In this document: piece after piece, positions 45,501 to 56,989 of the stretch
How the letters are laid out: each line of letters begins with the position of its first letter
Position numbering within the stretch: the stretch's first letter is position 1
Program-made: the position numbers and the translations under genes
Notes under the pieces: model-generated
What the model was told of the DNA's origin: nothing
Database searches by the model: none
Seen by the model: only the letters and a program-made list of their open reading frames with translations
NCBI GenBank assembly: GCA_009760855.2
Contig: WPIO01000111.1
Location: forward strand, 436,001 to 500,000
Direction: 5' to 3'
DNA: 64,000 nt
DNA from: Cristatella mucedo
Taxonomy: Eukaryota; Bryozoa; Phylactolaemata; Cristatellidae

Positions 45501-45930
45501 AACTCATAAACATACGCGAACTCATACACGCGCGCGTGCGCGCGAGAGCGCTCCCACGCACGCTCTCCCACGCACGCACACTCTCGTGGATTAGCCGCGT
45601 TTCCTGCCGCCCGAGCGCCGATGCATACACCATTGACGCGTGCACTCGGCGGCGGCTCTCGACGCTTCTCATCTAGGTGGCGCTGCTGCAGCAGCAGAGG
45701 GAGGAGCGAGAGGAGCAGCAGCGGGAGCGAAGGGCGTCGAGCGGAGAGCGCGAGGCTCCGCCTGTGCGACTTCTGAACATGCCGGCGTAAATGGGTGAGT
45801 TGTTGCGACCCCCTTCGCCGGCTTTGCAGCTCGCGTCGACTCGCGATGCGGTGCGACGCCCCGAAGATTATCGACGATGAAGTGGACTACTGAACCTCGA
45901 TTACGGACGTTGAGCTTCGGGCCGCTGAAT
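44880..45930. other. GC-rich block with a (CA)n microsatellite
   Basis: A CA tract lies at 45463-45497. Long frames on both strands have no recognisable domain. Confidence 0.4.
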
Positions 45931-45943
45931 TGCCATCAGCGGC

Positions 45944-46116
45944 GGAGCCAGGCGCCCAGGGGCAATTGCCCGCCCAGCGCCCCGCCCCCCCCCCACAATT
46001 GATAGAAGGAAGTGCCTATTTGCAGAGGCAAATTTCTCCAGGCATCAGGGGGGCGATGGATCCCAGTCCCCAACGTGAACCCTCGCCCCCGATGTGAAAA
46101 TCCGGGCTCCGCACCA
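45944..46116. mobile_element. Possible short hAT-type MITE
   Basis: The left end CAGCGGCGGAGCCAGG and the right end, reversed, GGTGGTGCGGAGCCCGG are imperfect inverted repeats of the kind found on hAT elements. The interior is C/G-rich with a run of ten C. Target duplication is not clear. Confidence 0.4.
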
Positions 46117-46579
46117 CCGATTAGAACCGAGGAGCCGCTTATGAAATAGCAGCGATAAGCGGAGGCTCGCTAGCGGCGGCGCGATGTGCGATTAATGTAC
46201 GCGAGCGAGAATGTGGCTCGACGTTTGAACCGGCTACTATATAAGGCACTAGCCTGACCGCAGTCGCTCTCACGGGCCAACGGTCTGCCAGGGGGAGGGG
46301 GTGGAACGGTGAGTCCTAGCGCTGAGCGCCAGCTGCTGCAGGCCTGAGCGCGAGTCTGTGGGCGATCACCTGCTGTATTGGCCATAATGTATAAGCTATC
46401 GCTTGTGCTTCTTTTCCAACACGCTGTCGTTGCTAGTACTGCGTTTAGAATATCGAGTGCTGTGCTGTTATCGTTGGCGTATTGCGAGCAGGAGGTCTCT
46501 GCACGTTGCACGCCTGCGCGGCTACCCTAACTAGCTAGGGTTACATGATCGTAACGTCGGTGGCACGAGTAGTCGAGCT

Positions 46580-46925
46580 TAATCTTAATAATAACAATAA
46601 CAATAGCGATACATTTGCATACCGCCCACAGAGAACTTTAATCTCTATATTGGCACATATGCTGTAAAGGGCGCAACAATATTGTTTCGTAGCATGCATT
46701 AAGCCAACGAGCATAATGTGGCTAGAGGTGACATGCATAGGGTTGGCATGCAAACATGGTTTGTGACAGCGTGCACCATGTGAGCACGCATGAACACTCA
46801 AAGGACGAATCGCTAAAACGCACCAAATTTTGTTATAAATAGATGCGGTTATTGCTTCTTTTCAAATGTAAAGTTAGGGAACGTCTTGACGTCAGCAGGG
46901 TGTGAGTTCCAGGATTCTAGAGCGT
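46580..46925 (-). mobile_element. LINE-A 3' end
   Basis: AATAATAACAATAACAATAG, then ACCGCCCACAGAGAACTTTA, GAGGTGACATGCATAGGGTT and GGCATGCAAACATGGTTTGT. Weaker coding-end similarity continues (GTGTGAGTTCCAGGATTCTA). Confidence 0.75.
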
Positions 46926-47229
46926 TGGAATCATTTTTTCTAGTTAATAGAGTTAGGAGTTATTCCTCGCGCCACGGTTAGCTCAAATCAAATCGCGTCG
47001 ATCGCTCGTCCATCGCATTTCAGCCTTGCGGCCACGATCCAAGTATTGAAAATGTTCACCTACTTCTTCGCGGTATGGTGGGGACGCCAAAAGCGGACTC
47101 GCGTGGCCGCAGTTCGCTACAGCCGCTCCCGGCTCACGAGGCCCTAGCTCATGAGCAAACGCTAGAGCGATACGACAGCCTCCTTTGTAAAGCTATCGCA
47201 GTGCAGATGCTGGGGCTACAGGCCGTGGA

Positions 47230-48260
47230 CGATTGGGAATTTCCTGCTGCCTGACTCCGAACCGCCTCGCGGGTCCTCTTGAAGTGGCTTATGCCCGAAG
47301 CCAAGATCAAGTAGGACCCGTCGAGCCGCCGCAGAGGGCACCGCAGAAGGCGTCGCAGCCGTGGCCGATTGCAGAGATTCCCGACTCGGCGCTGCGAATT
47401 CCGTCCGCTGCCGCCGACCTCCTCACACCCCCCCCCCGACTCCCTTCAGCTTCCGCTCTGCGCCCGCCTCTCGATGGGCATCGCGGGAACGCGAACGCGT
47501 CAATGCGACCGCCGAGCTTCGCTCGCTAGCTGCAGCGTCGGGGCACAGGCGCAGGCTCTCCGAAGGCTCCGCACACGACCGACGCTCTCTTCGCCATCTC
47601 GCGGCGAGAGCCTCTCGCGGCGAGACCGGCGCGAGCTCGCGCGGAGGACGCGACAAAAGCGGAGAAACGGGGCCTCGAGCGATAGCTGCCGACGCGAGCG
47701 AGACGCCGGTGCGCGGCCGCGGCGGCGTCGCCGAGCACCTGCGGGGCAGCGGTGGACAGCGGCCGCTGCCGCCGACGTCCGTCAGGCCGGCGAGCGGCCT
47801 AGCGCTCTAGCTCCGAGCGGAAGTCGAGCGGCGACAGGCGAAGCGCGAGGGACAGGGCGCGCGCGCTCCTTTTCAGTCGGCCGCTAGTCGCATCGTCGAT
47901 AATTAAAGCCAACTGCTTGCATCTCTTCGGAGCGCCAGGAGCCTCGCTTCCTAGCCCAGATGCAAGGCGCTAGCGCACTTGGCAACCCAGCGCCGGCGGT
48001 CGACTGCCGCGGCGTGCACGCCCACTATTTCGCGTAGTGGGGCCGATCGAAGCCGCCGGACGGCGTCTTGCGCAACGTCGCAGCCAGGCAGCAAAAGCAG
48101 GCCGATGTTTCCTGCGACCACCGGCGAGTGCTGCTGCGCGCATTCCAGCAGTCCTCGAGCCGCACAGACGGAACCGAGGGAAGGCCGGCATGGCCGACTG
48201 CAGGGTGGACGCTGGCCGGCCGCGCTTGCGGCAGAGTAGATAGAGTATCCTCAGCTGTGA
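47230..48260. other. GC/CpG-rich region without a supported gene
   Basis: Plus-strand frames of 149 and 172 codons overlap in different registers and are Arg/Ser/Ala-rich. No splice-consistent or domain evidence was seen. Confidence 0.4.
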
Positions 48261-48439
48261 GTCCATTACGTCGGCAGCTGTCAGACCGCTCAGCCAGCGC
48301 TTCTCTTCAACGGCCATCCACTCTCACACGAGGGGCGGAGACAATACACGATGCGCGGGGAGTGAAATGTCGCCTCCGCATTGAAGCTCTCACGTCCGCT
48401 CCGTCCCTACATTTAAGGACACCGGTCATTTAGTTTAGT

Positions 48440-48560
48440 CATGGAGTAGGCGATGTTTTGTAGTCCAGTGCGAGCGCGAAAACCGTCGACATCGAGGCTT
48501 TTCTGCCGCTACACGAACGAGACTGTTGAATCAGCTGAACCTTTTTCAGCTACTCTAAGC
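48440..48560 (+). mobile_element. SINE-B 3' part
   Basis: GAGGCTTTTCTGCCGCTACA, then CGAACGAGACTGTTGAATCA and GCTGAAC. Confidence 0.6.
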
Positions 48561-48649
48561 TATAACTGGCAAGTTAAACCGCACGAGTCTTTTCAAGGCT
48601 TTCCCCTTTATAAGCACGTGGAAATAGTTCAGATAGAGATTTAATTCTC

Positions 48650-49090
48650 TTAGCATGCCAAGCAAATGTTGCATTTGCTATCAGCATTCTTATTATCCGT
48701 AACTTCAGAGCTAATATTAGAGGTGCTAGTAGCTGCGAGCCGCTCGAAAAGGCCACCAAAGTCAACAGCTGCTGAATAGTCCGCAGCAGACGCTTTGAAG
48801 TGTTCTTGCAATTTTTCCAGAATCGCAGCGAGATTTGGCAAAAACTTTATTACATGCCTTCGTATTGAAAATTAAATAGAATCTCTTGAAGATATGACTG
48901 GGCAAAACCAGCTTTTTTGTTTACTCGACGACGGTGACGCAGCAAGGCGCTCGATCACTTGGAATGTAGGTGTCGTCTCCGAAAGCTTGAAAACATAAAT
49001 TTTGAAAGCTTCGTTAGGAAGACTGCTTCCGCAGCTAGCCATCACGTGCAATCCCCATCTGAGATTAAGAACTGACCTCAACTGTGGCTT
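48650..49090 (-). pseudogene. Unrecognised broken coding-like stretch
   Basis: Two minus-strand frames (48650-48841 and 48872-49081) have natural amino-acid composition and together read as one protein split by a stop. KCNICLAC hints at a zinc knuckle. The family is unknown, and a decayed transposase is possible. Confidence 0.25.
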
Positions 49091-49139
49091 GCAAAGGTAG
49101 CTCCTTAGTTTTGGTTTTTAACTTAGCTTTTCCTCCATA

Positions 49140-49325
49140 GCTAAATAAATAAATACTAGCTGGTTTAAGCAGCCTCTTTTGTACAGCGACAGAGGAGCCT
49201 TTACGGCTGTCATCACCGCTTGCAGTGGCGATATAGAATCACCCACCGTAAGATTCGAACCCACGACCTCGGGGCTGAGGTGGTGACAAGCAACCGCCTT
49301 ACCTGGTGCGCCGTCGCGGCTCGTC
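49140..49325 (-). mobile_element. SINE-B copy, full-length looking
   Basis: Reversed: GGCGCACCAGGTAAGGCGGT (box A region), GAGGTCGTGGGTTCGAATCT (box B), ATCGCCACTGCAAGCGGTGA, GCTGTACAAAAGAGGCTGCT, and a TATTTATTTATTTAG end. Confidence 0.8.
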
Positions 49326-49464
49326 GAATTAATGCGGTTCTCTTCGACTGGGCAACCGAAAATATCACTAAGCTACTGCAGCTGGCGGTGAGTGTGGCAG
49401 TACGACTAGTTTTCAAAATCACATCGGTTTTACCACGTATTTCTTTTGCTAAAAGAGCTTGAAT

Positions 49465-49970
49465 GGTGACCGGTTGGTCCACGTAAACTGAGAAAGTTCT
49501 CAAGCTGACCCACAAGCCCATGGCTTGTCTCTGCAATACCTAGCTGAGCTGCTACACAGATTTCAGCCCCATCGTGCCCTCGGGTCGTGTATGGACAATG
49601 AATTAGCTTTTCCATTCCTCTGCTTAAAGACCGTTGGTGCCGGAAGCTTCTGCTCTCTGGTCCTAGACTACGGAGCTCACTTCCACAGTTCATACGCAAT
49701 GACAACTCATTTCCTGACGCCGACTATGGCCACTATCCCTTCCAGCCGTCCTGAGCAACTACCTCTATGCTACTCACTACCTCAACTGCTCTCCTGACTC
49801 AGCTGTACTTCCCACTTTCTCGTTGTTGCGTGAGATTAAGTGTTTTGGCTACTAATTGCTTACCGAAACCCACTTATGCTCTGAAAGCGCTAAACACAAC
49901 TCTCCTGTGTAACACCCACAGAGTCTCTGGGAGGCTACAAAAGGATGTACATATCTACACGCATAAATAC
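49465..49970 (+). mobile_element. LINE-B 3' end, decayed
   Basis: CATGGCTTGTCTCTGCAATA and GTCGTGTATGGACAATGAAT match 58990-59085. The 3' UTR has GCTACTCACTACCTCAACTG, TCTCGTTGTTGCGTGAGATT and ACTCTCCTGTGTAACACCCA. Confidence 0.75.
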
Positions 49971-50479
49971 AAATAACGCTGTTGATTAACGATATCTACG
50001 TATCGGTTTCTGCAAGGTTTTCTAATTTGCATAGCCGTAGACAAATTATAGATAGATTACTAAGCTATGATTGCAAAAATGGCAAGATGCAGTCACTGCA
50101 GACGTACACTAAGTCGAGACTCGGCTTGCTGGAGGCGCACTTCCGAACTTTACAAGTTGTCAGCTGACTTGTCAGCTTCCCCTCTAGGTCGCGGTATCGC
50201 TGTCTTCGACAGACTGGATGGTCGGATGTGGTAGACAGCGGTTGAACCACGGGGCAGTGCCGGCGGTAGAAAAAGGCGATCGCTGCCCGATAATCTATTC
50301 TAAATATATTCTTCTGAGCTGCATTCGGCGACCGCAATGCCATTCAACTCAGGATCTGCTCAGCCTATTTATATGGAGACAGCTTAAAACCAGACATTCT
50401 TTCAACTATAAGGCCGAAGACAGATACAATTAGAAGCAAAAAGTGCATCTATCTATCGCCTCGCTTTGGTGGGCACACG

Positions 50480-50712
50480 TGACTCGTTTTTTATGTGTTG
50501 ATGCATTCTTGGAGTGTGCATGCTGCCACTAACCATATTTTCGTGCCGATCCTGTGCGTGTCGTCGCATCTAATCATGTCATGCTTGTTGACATTGAGCG
50601 TGCTCCCACTAACCATTCGATCCTGCTTCCTGTGCAGCATACGTCAAGTCCCTGGAAAGAGATTAAGTTCTCCGAGGATGCTATGCAAATGTATTGTGAA
50701 TATTGTTGTATA
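50480..50712 (+). mobile_element. LINE-A 3' UTR and tail
   Basis: GTGCATGCTGCCACTAACCA, TTGACATTGAGCGTGCTCCC, and the tail GATTAAGTTCTCCGAGGATG. Confidence 0.7.
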
Positions 50713-50929
50713 AATCCCTCGAGAAGCTGAATAGTAAATGGATGGATCGGGCTAGACCGACCGCCGGAATGCTTCTCTAGGTTCTCCCACTTTTAGCACG
50801 GTGGGTGGCCCACGGCTAAAAGTTATCCTTGAGTTAGCTCGCCGAAATGTCACCCGAAGCAGGCCCCGCAGTGTGCTTGCAAGCGAAAAAGTCCCAAAGG
50901 TCTAATCACATCTCGCGCATTATCTGCAC

Positions 50930-51475
50930 CGAGCCCAAGTGACCTATTCAAAAGTAACTATTCATTAGATGACAACATTAGCTCCGCAGCCAAGCCTGCC
51001 TACTGCCAACCAAATTAACGTCGCACAATTTCATGCTTTCATAGATTAGGATATCGTAGCTATTCTAGTTCATGCATTTGTTACGCCGCTTGAGAATCTA
51101 GAAACCTATTACTTTCAGGCCTTCGTTCCTGTGCTCTTGGACGCTGACAGTTAGTGCAAAACTCTGCAGCTTCGCTTGTCTGTCGCGAATGCTGCTACTC
51201 GTTACACCAATTCTCATCAACTTGAGCTGCCTAACCATCAAGAGGATACTCTTTCTAAGTGTATATCTTTATGGTCCCTTCATTCTCTCAATTCTCTAAA
51301 ATATCGAAGTTAGTTACTAGAAATCGAGCGTCCAATCGGAGAGCCCACTCTCTCGACTCTAGTGGCTTACCTGTGCCTTCAACTGACTTAGAATCATTTG
51401 GAGACCGTGCTTTCAGCTTATGCACTATTTTAAGTCCAAAATTTCTACCTAATAACCCCAGGAGTTGACATCGAA
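50930..51475 (+). mobile_element. LINE-A reverse-transcriptase C-terminal fragment, decayed
   Basis: TCATTAGATGACAACATTAG (compare LSLDDHI at 34040), GTGCAAAACTCTGCAGCTTC and TGGAGACCGTGCTTTCAGCT follow the same order as the copy at 33585. There are many stops, and the 3' UTR is absent. Confidence 0.65.
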
Positions 51476-51479
51476 AATG

Positions 51480-52490
51480 TAAAATTCTTATCAGATTTTC
51501 TACTGCATACCTTCAGCTATGAATTTGAGAAAATGCCGGCGTGTCATGAAAATTATTACCTGACGATGCTCTACCGTACGATGCAAACTAATCCGCAGAC
51601 TCTGCGGTGCTTTATCATTTACGATAGAGCCTAATTATACCACGTTTTTGACACTCAGTGAAATATTTACAATTTTCGCCGCTGATTTGAATTTAATTAC
51701 TTATGTAGCCCTGACACGTAGTAAGAACAGGTGGTCAGGTATCAGTCAAGTGATTCTCTTACTATTCTTCTTGATTTATCACCGTCCGAGGGAAATGGAC
51801 ATGCTACAATCAACCTACTGCGTTCATTTGACTCCAGACTAAGGCATAGTAGCATACATGCCTCGAAAGCGAAAGGCCTCCCAGAGTACCCAAGCATTTG
51901 AAGTTTATCTAGCCTCAACGGCTGGTCAAAGGTAATCGATAGAAAGGCGGCTGCCAATAAATGTTCTTCCACTACCCTATAATTGTGTACATAATATTCT
52001 TAAGACATGCAAGACTGGTTAGACGTACGATATGATCATCCAGGTAGGAAAAGAGATAGGTTTTTTTTAAAGAGACCTTTGTGTGATCGAATCGCGTCCG
52101 GTTTTCTCTTGCACATTTTGAGCAGAGCTAAGGATGCACCAAGGCAATTAAGCCGATGTGGTTCCATTCACGGCAGTGCCTTTCTGTTCAGCTGATTAAA
52201 TAAATGCCTATTTTTCCCACTACTTTATTGTACTTAATAACGTGGCAAAATAATGAATATATTATGGTAACACAACTTTGAAATTGAACTTATGTGATTT
52301 TGGGGGAAGGAAAGATAGCATACCATCCTGTTCGCCCCTACTGAATAGCACAAGTAGTGTGCTAAGCATTTCTTCACCAGTTTAAGATTTTACAAGCAGC
52401 ACGCACAGCATTACAGGGATACTTTCGAACCAAATATCTGCCAGGGACACCGTGGCATTGGCTGACTGAAGTAATCTCTAATTCTTTGTA
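51480..52490. other. Probable intron of the gene carrying the exon at 52492; nothing seen
   Basis: AT-rich sequence with no recognisable repeat or exon. Confidence 0.3.
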
Positions 52491-52491
52491 G

Positions 52492-52864
52492 AACCTGCCT
52501 ATCTGGACAGCGAAGGCAGCCACTCCGTCTCCGAGAAGAACTGCTTGTGCCAGCTGCTGGCGAAGGCCCGCTACCAGAGGCTCGATGGCTGGGAGCAGCA
52601 CGACGTCTGCGCCAGCGGACCAGTAGGAGCTGCGCCATCTAGAGGCTTCGATGTGATCAAGAAGTCCTCCAAGGCGAATCAGGCGAAGGAGACAGCAGGG
52701 CTGTCGGCGGCTGCGGCAGCTGCGGCGCGAGTCTGCCAGTTCAAGCACCACGCCGACGACATCGGCTGGTACATCAAGGAGTACCGAGACAAGTGCTCCA
52801 AGAGCGCATCGACTGCCGCCGCCAAACTGCCACTGCTGGTGACAGTCGCTAGGCAGCTCGTACC
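52492..52864 (+). CDS. Internal exon of an unrecognised gene
   Basis: It is open for 373 nt between a good acceptor (AATTCTTTGTAG before 52492) and a good donor (C|GTGAGT at 52865). Read from the second codon position it gives PAYLDSEGSHSVSEKNC, CQLLAKARYQRLDGWEQHD, then an alanine-rich helix-like stretch and CQFKHHADDIGWYIKEYRDK. Composition is natural, its GC content is higher than the flanks, and GC-ending codons are frequent. No ATG starts the frame, which fits an internal exon. I do not recognise the family. The antisense frame 52374-53150 is longer but looks like a shadow: Leu/Val/Arg-rich with no domain. Neighbouring exons were not found. Confidence 0.5.
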
Positions 52865-53829
52865 GTGAGTACGCCGTCGAGCTGCACTCGATTGTGCTTG
52901 AAATGAGCTGCGTAAATGACATTAGGAAAAGACGCAATTCTAAATCTGGCGGCCGTCTGAAGTTATAGGAAACCTGACGGATGTCCACTCCGTGAGCAAG
53001 GGTCGCATGTTTTCTCTCCTTTACTTCAATCGGGGAATGAGGATAGTAATTGTCATGTGACTCTCCGGTGAACTTCGGGCTGGTGGTGAATGCATGGACG
53101 CACTGGCGAGACTTTCTCAGCCACTGACATTCCGTCACGTTGAACCGCAAATCCTATTGGCATAAATTAAAGCTTATTTGGTCAGTCTGGGGGAATCGAG
53201 TTTTGAAACGGAAGTTTGTAGCTCTGCATCATGCGGCAGCCCACATACATTAGCAATCAGTAATGACATCGCCCATGAGAATAAGTCTCCGAGCGTTTCT
53301 GACGTCATAAAATGTAATTATTGTGGGGCATTAAGCACTCCTTTACTAGTAAGGGCAAACATTTTACTGATGGGAAGCCTAGTGGCCTAATGCAGGTCGA
53401 GTATCAATTTCGAAGGAATGTGCCCGCCATGATTGGAGCATTATCTTTCCCTATAATTATTTGGCATAGTGACTAAGTTCGCCAGATTAAGCCATGCCGT
53501 GCCGTTAAATTTCACCAAAGCTCTTATGGTTGAGCTCGATGTACTACTTCCTATGTAAACAGGTCTTTAAAAGTAATCTTATTTACCATGTACTCGTCAT
53601 CTGTCAACTATCAAAACTTGGATTGCATTCATAACATGTAATCCTACTGAAAGGCAAATTGAAAATGCGATTTTGACCCATTTTCAGGACCTTCCCCTTA
53701 AGGCATGCAGCTCTGAAAACCTCTAGAGCCCCACCTGTCAGAAGTGCGTGTCACTTCGGGTGATATTAATGAAACTGCGAAGCCGGAAAGTTGTAGAGAC
53801 AGAAAATAAATTCCAAAAAATGTATGTAA

Positions 53830-53966
53830 TATATTTCATATGTATAGCGCTCCAAAAGAACTTAATCTCTATTCACGAGCTTCGCATATGCCTCGGGGCT
53901 CGAGCCCACAACCTCAGACAGACCTTGGTTGGGGCGAGCACCTTAACCACTGAACCAAACCAGCGA
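53830..53966 (-). mobile_element. SINE-A copy
   Basis: Reversed: GCTGGTTTGGTTCAGTGGTT, AAGGTGCTCGCCCCAACCAA, GTTGTGGGCTCGAGCCCCGA, and the tail GATTAAGTTCTTTTGGAGCG. Confidence 0.82.
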
Positions 53967-54635
53967 TCGCGTACCCTATTATTAAGCCAAATAGTTCCTA
54001 TCCGGAATTCTATTGCCAATGTGAGAAGTTTGGAGAGCTCCGTTACTGGGTGCTAGAGGCTTAATAATTACCGCCCATCTGGCGTATTGACGGTCAACTA
54101 CTTTAGCAACCGGAAACGACCTGGCTGAACGCTCATTCCTTTATGCAATTTGATACGGTCAGTACCAGCAGTTGGTCTCCAATAACAATCTGGATAGCAG
54201 ATAATTAAATCTTCAGTTTTCCAGCAAACCCTTAGCCGGAGAGGTCACCTGAGAAGGCGGCTCGTAGCTAGAGATTGAATGAGCAGCGGCAATGACTGCC
54301 GTCTTAGTTTCCTGTTCTAGGAAATGGCGGGAAACTGCGGTCTGTTGGCCCACTCGAGAAAGAACGTAAAGCTTAGTGCCAAAGATACAGCGTGCATCAT
54401 TAGTCTCTCCTCCGTAAACACTCATAAGGTGAACCTGAAATGGCTGCCTTTCGTAGAAGCAGACTCAGATTCGGCATGCCGAAGAAGTGCCCAATAGGAC
54501 GGCCGATACTAAATGACGATAGGATGTCCTATCAGGACGGCTTCACTCTAGCGCAGAAAAATCTGAATATCTGCATGAACATAGGGTCGCCCGTAAGCTA
54601 TTTGGCTTGCTTACCGTGAGAAGTTAGGGAGGGAT
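53967..54635. other. No feature recognised
   Basis: Short frames only. Confidence 0.3.
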
Positions 54636-54639
54636 TGAG

Positions 54640-54948
<309 letters not shown>

Positions 54949-55796
54949 GGAATAGCGTGACGCAGCGCACCGAAGTCGCACTGCCCATAGTGCTACTCTA
55001 AGAAACATTGCTATTCATCATTTCCTAAGAGCCTGGAGCTTCGGTCAGACGGTAAACCGCCTAAAGCCCACTGAGAATAATAATAACCCATCAGGAAACT
55101 GACCGTGAACCCAAATACGATGAATGTTGGTCGGACTAAGATCCTTCTAGAAGAATAAAAGTAAATAAAAAATCGTAGGTAAAATCTGTAGGGAAACGCT
55201 TGAACTGGTTAGACGTTCTTCTTGTGCTGCTGCAATGTCCTCGAAGTGAATATCGCCCGGCCGAATGGCACTCGTACAAATGCACTCGAAAAAGCTATCG
55301 GGCCGATCGTCGTCAGTTGAATTAACTCGTTGAATTAAGTAGTCTTAATTAGAAATAAGTAGAATTTAGTCGGTTGAATTAACGTACGCACCTAGCGAAT
55401 CGATCGACGTCAGCCAGGGCAACGCCACCTGGCGGGCCGCCTAGCTGATCGCTAAGCCGCAGCAGCCGCGACGCTCGAGCTGGCGATCGCTCGCGAATGC
55501 GCCGCCAGCGGCAATGCGCCGCAATGCGACAATGCGGCAATGCGGCTATGCGGCCAGCAAGCGACGCCGCCCGCCGCAGGTTCCGCAAGCCGCCGGCCGT
55601 GCACACGGCCGCCGCCGCCGAAAGGCCGCCGGACAGCGGCCGCCAGAGAGCAGCAGCCGCAGCAGCGGCAGCAGCAGAAGCAGCCGCAGCTGCGGAAGCT
55701 CTCCCGTCCAGGTAAGCGCGCCGGCTGCCCGCCGAGCGTCGCTTCGCGTCCGCCCGCGCACTTTGAGTTTCGGCGCGAGTCTCCTCGCGAAGAAAG

Positions 55797-56831
55797 ATGG
55801 CGGCACCGTGCAAGCAGCGCTGCAAGGCGGCCGCTCTCGCCTCCCTAGGCGAAAGCCGGAGTTTCTGTTTTCGCTGCTGCGATTGCAGCCAAGAAGAGGA
55901 GGACGACGAAGGCGACAGCGACAGAGACGACCAGCGGCGCAGACCGGCTGCCCTGGCGCTCTCTGTCCCGTCACACGAACGCCGCAGGCTGAACGAGCCG
56001 GACGGCGAATCCGAAGGAGAGCAGCGCCGGCGGCCACCAGCGGCCGAGCGAGGGCGACTCGCGCGCAGCGCCAGCGCCGCCGCGGCACCACCGGACGATC
56101 GCGCGGCGTCGGCTGACGCGCTGCCGCCGCCGGCGTACGCGAAGGCGCGCTCGGCGTCCGTTCTGGACAGAGCGCGGCCGCCGCCGCCGCGGCTCCTCGG
56201 CGGCGGCGGCGGCGAGCCGCTTGCAGCCGCCGCACCGCTGCCGAGCGAGGCCGGGTTCATGACGCTCGAGGAGCGAAACCGTCGCGCCTCGACCAAGTCT
56301 CGAGCTTGCCGCGCGAGAGCGGGCGCCGCGGCGGCCGACGCCTGCGTCAAGGAGAAGCAATTCGTCTTCCCGCTGCCGGTCAAAGTCAGAGGCGTGGCGA
56401 GCAAGTCGTCGACGCGCGTCGGCGCCCACAAGCGGCTGACGTCCCCCGACGCGGCGGCGGCGGCGGCGCTTCGCATGCGCGAGCTCGGCGTCGGCGCGCG
56501 GCTGACGCAGACTCTGGGCGAGCTCATCGAGGACTTTCGGCTGGAGCGGCTCGGCGTCGCGGCCGCCGAGCGGCGGTCGGCGGCGTTCGCCGCGGCGGCG
56601 GCGGCGACGACTAGAGCCCGGTCGCCGAGAAGGCGCGCCAGCCGAGCAGCCAAGCCCAGCGCTCTCTACTACCACCTGCCGCTGGCGATGAGTTTGGCGG
56701 GCATCGCCGATCGGTACGGCCGCGGTGCTGGCGGTGGCGGCGGCGGAGGCGGAGGCAGGATGGGTCACGCCGAGCTGTTCGACTACTCTAGCGCGGCCTC
56801 GGCGGCCGCGAGCTACGGACCCGGCGGTTAG
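55797..56831 (+). CDS. Unrecognised GC-rich 344-codon gene, possibly single exon
   Basis: The ATG at 55797 has a favourable context (AAAGATGG), and an in-frame TGA lies upstream at 55764-55766. The frame ends at TAG 56829-56831, and AATAAA follows at 56913-56918. The protein starts MAAPCKQRCK, has a Cys-rich CFRCCDC followed by an acidic run, then long Ala/Arg/Pro-rich low-complexity parts. Its more ordered segments are FMTLEERNRRAS (about 153-164), KEKQFVFPLPVKVRG (about 185-199) and RLTQTLGELIEDFRLERLGV (about 236-255). A tail with YYHLPLAMSLAGIADRYG and nine Gly ends in SYGPGG. No known domain was recognised. A donor-like CAG|GTAAGC lies upstream at 55712, so an extra 5' exon is possible. 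A 424-codon frame on the opposite strand overlaps it. The plus frame is preferred for its start context, upstream stop and poly(A) signal. Confidence 0.5.
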   Translation: MAAPCKQRCKAAALASLGESRSFCFRCCDCSQEEEDDEGDSDRDDQRRRPAALALSVPSHERRRLNEPDGESEGEQRRRPPAAERGRLARSASAAAAPPDDRAASADALPPPAYAKARSASVLDRARPPPPRLLGGGGGEPLAAAAPLPSEAGFMTLEERNRRASTKSRACRARAGAAAADACVKEKQFVFPLPVKVRGVASKSSTRVGAHKRLTSPDAAAAAALRMRELGVGARLTQTLGELIEDFRLERLGVAAAERRSAAFAAAAAATTRARSPRRRASRAAKPSALYYHLPLAMSLAGIADRYGRGAGGGGGGGGGRMGHAELFDYSSAASAAASYGPGG

Positions 56832-56912
56832 CGCTCGTCGCACGCCAGCCAGCGACGGCCTGCGAGACGCTCGGGCGGCCCGCGCGAGTCAAACCGAGTC
56901 GGCGCTAGCACT

Positions 56913-56918
56913 AATAAA
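56913..56918 (+). terminator. Poly(A) signal AATAAA
   Basis: It lies 82 bases after the stop of the 344-codon frame in otherwise AT-poor DNA, so it is unlikely to be there by composition alone. Confidence 0.5.
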
Positions 56919-56989
56919 GCGAAAATGCAGCGTGAATTTCGGAGCATTCCCAGCGACGCGTCGATGCGCTGCGCCAATCCGCCGGGCGT

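Noticed and set aside
47361-47887. 149- and 172-codon plus frames
   Set aside because: They overlap in different registers, have no domain, and the composition is that of shadow frames.
52374-53150. 258-codon minus-strand frame
   Set aside because: It covers the antisense of the exon at 52492-52864 and runs through AT-rich flanks with no domain or splice support.
55379-56653. 424-codon minus-strand frame
   Set aside because: It is Ala/Ser/Arg-rich and lacks a domain. The overlapping plus frame has a better start, an upstream stop and a poly(A) signal. The choice is not certain.
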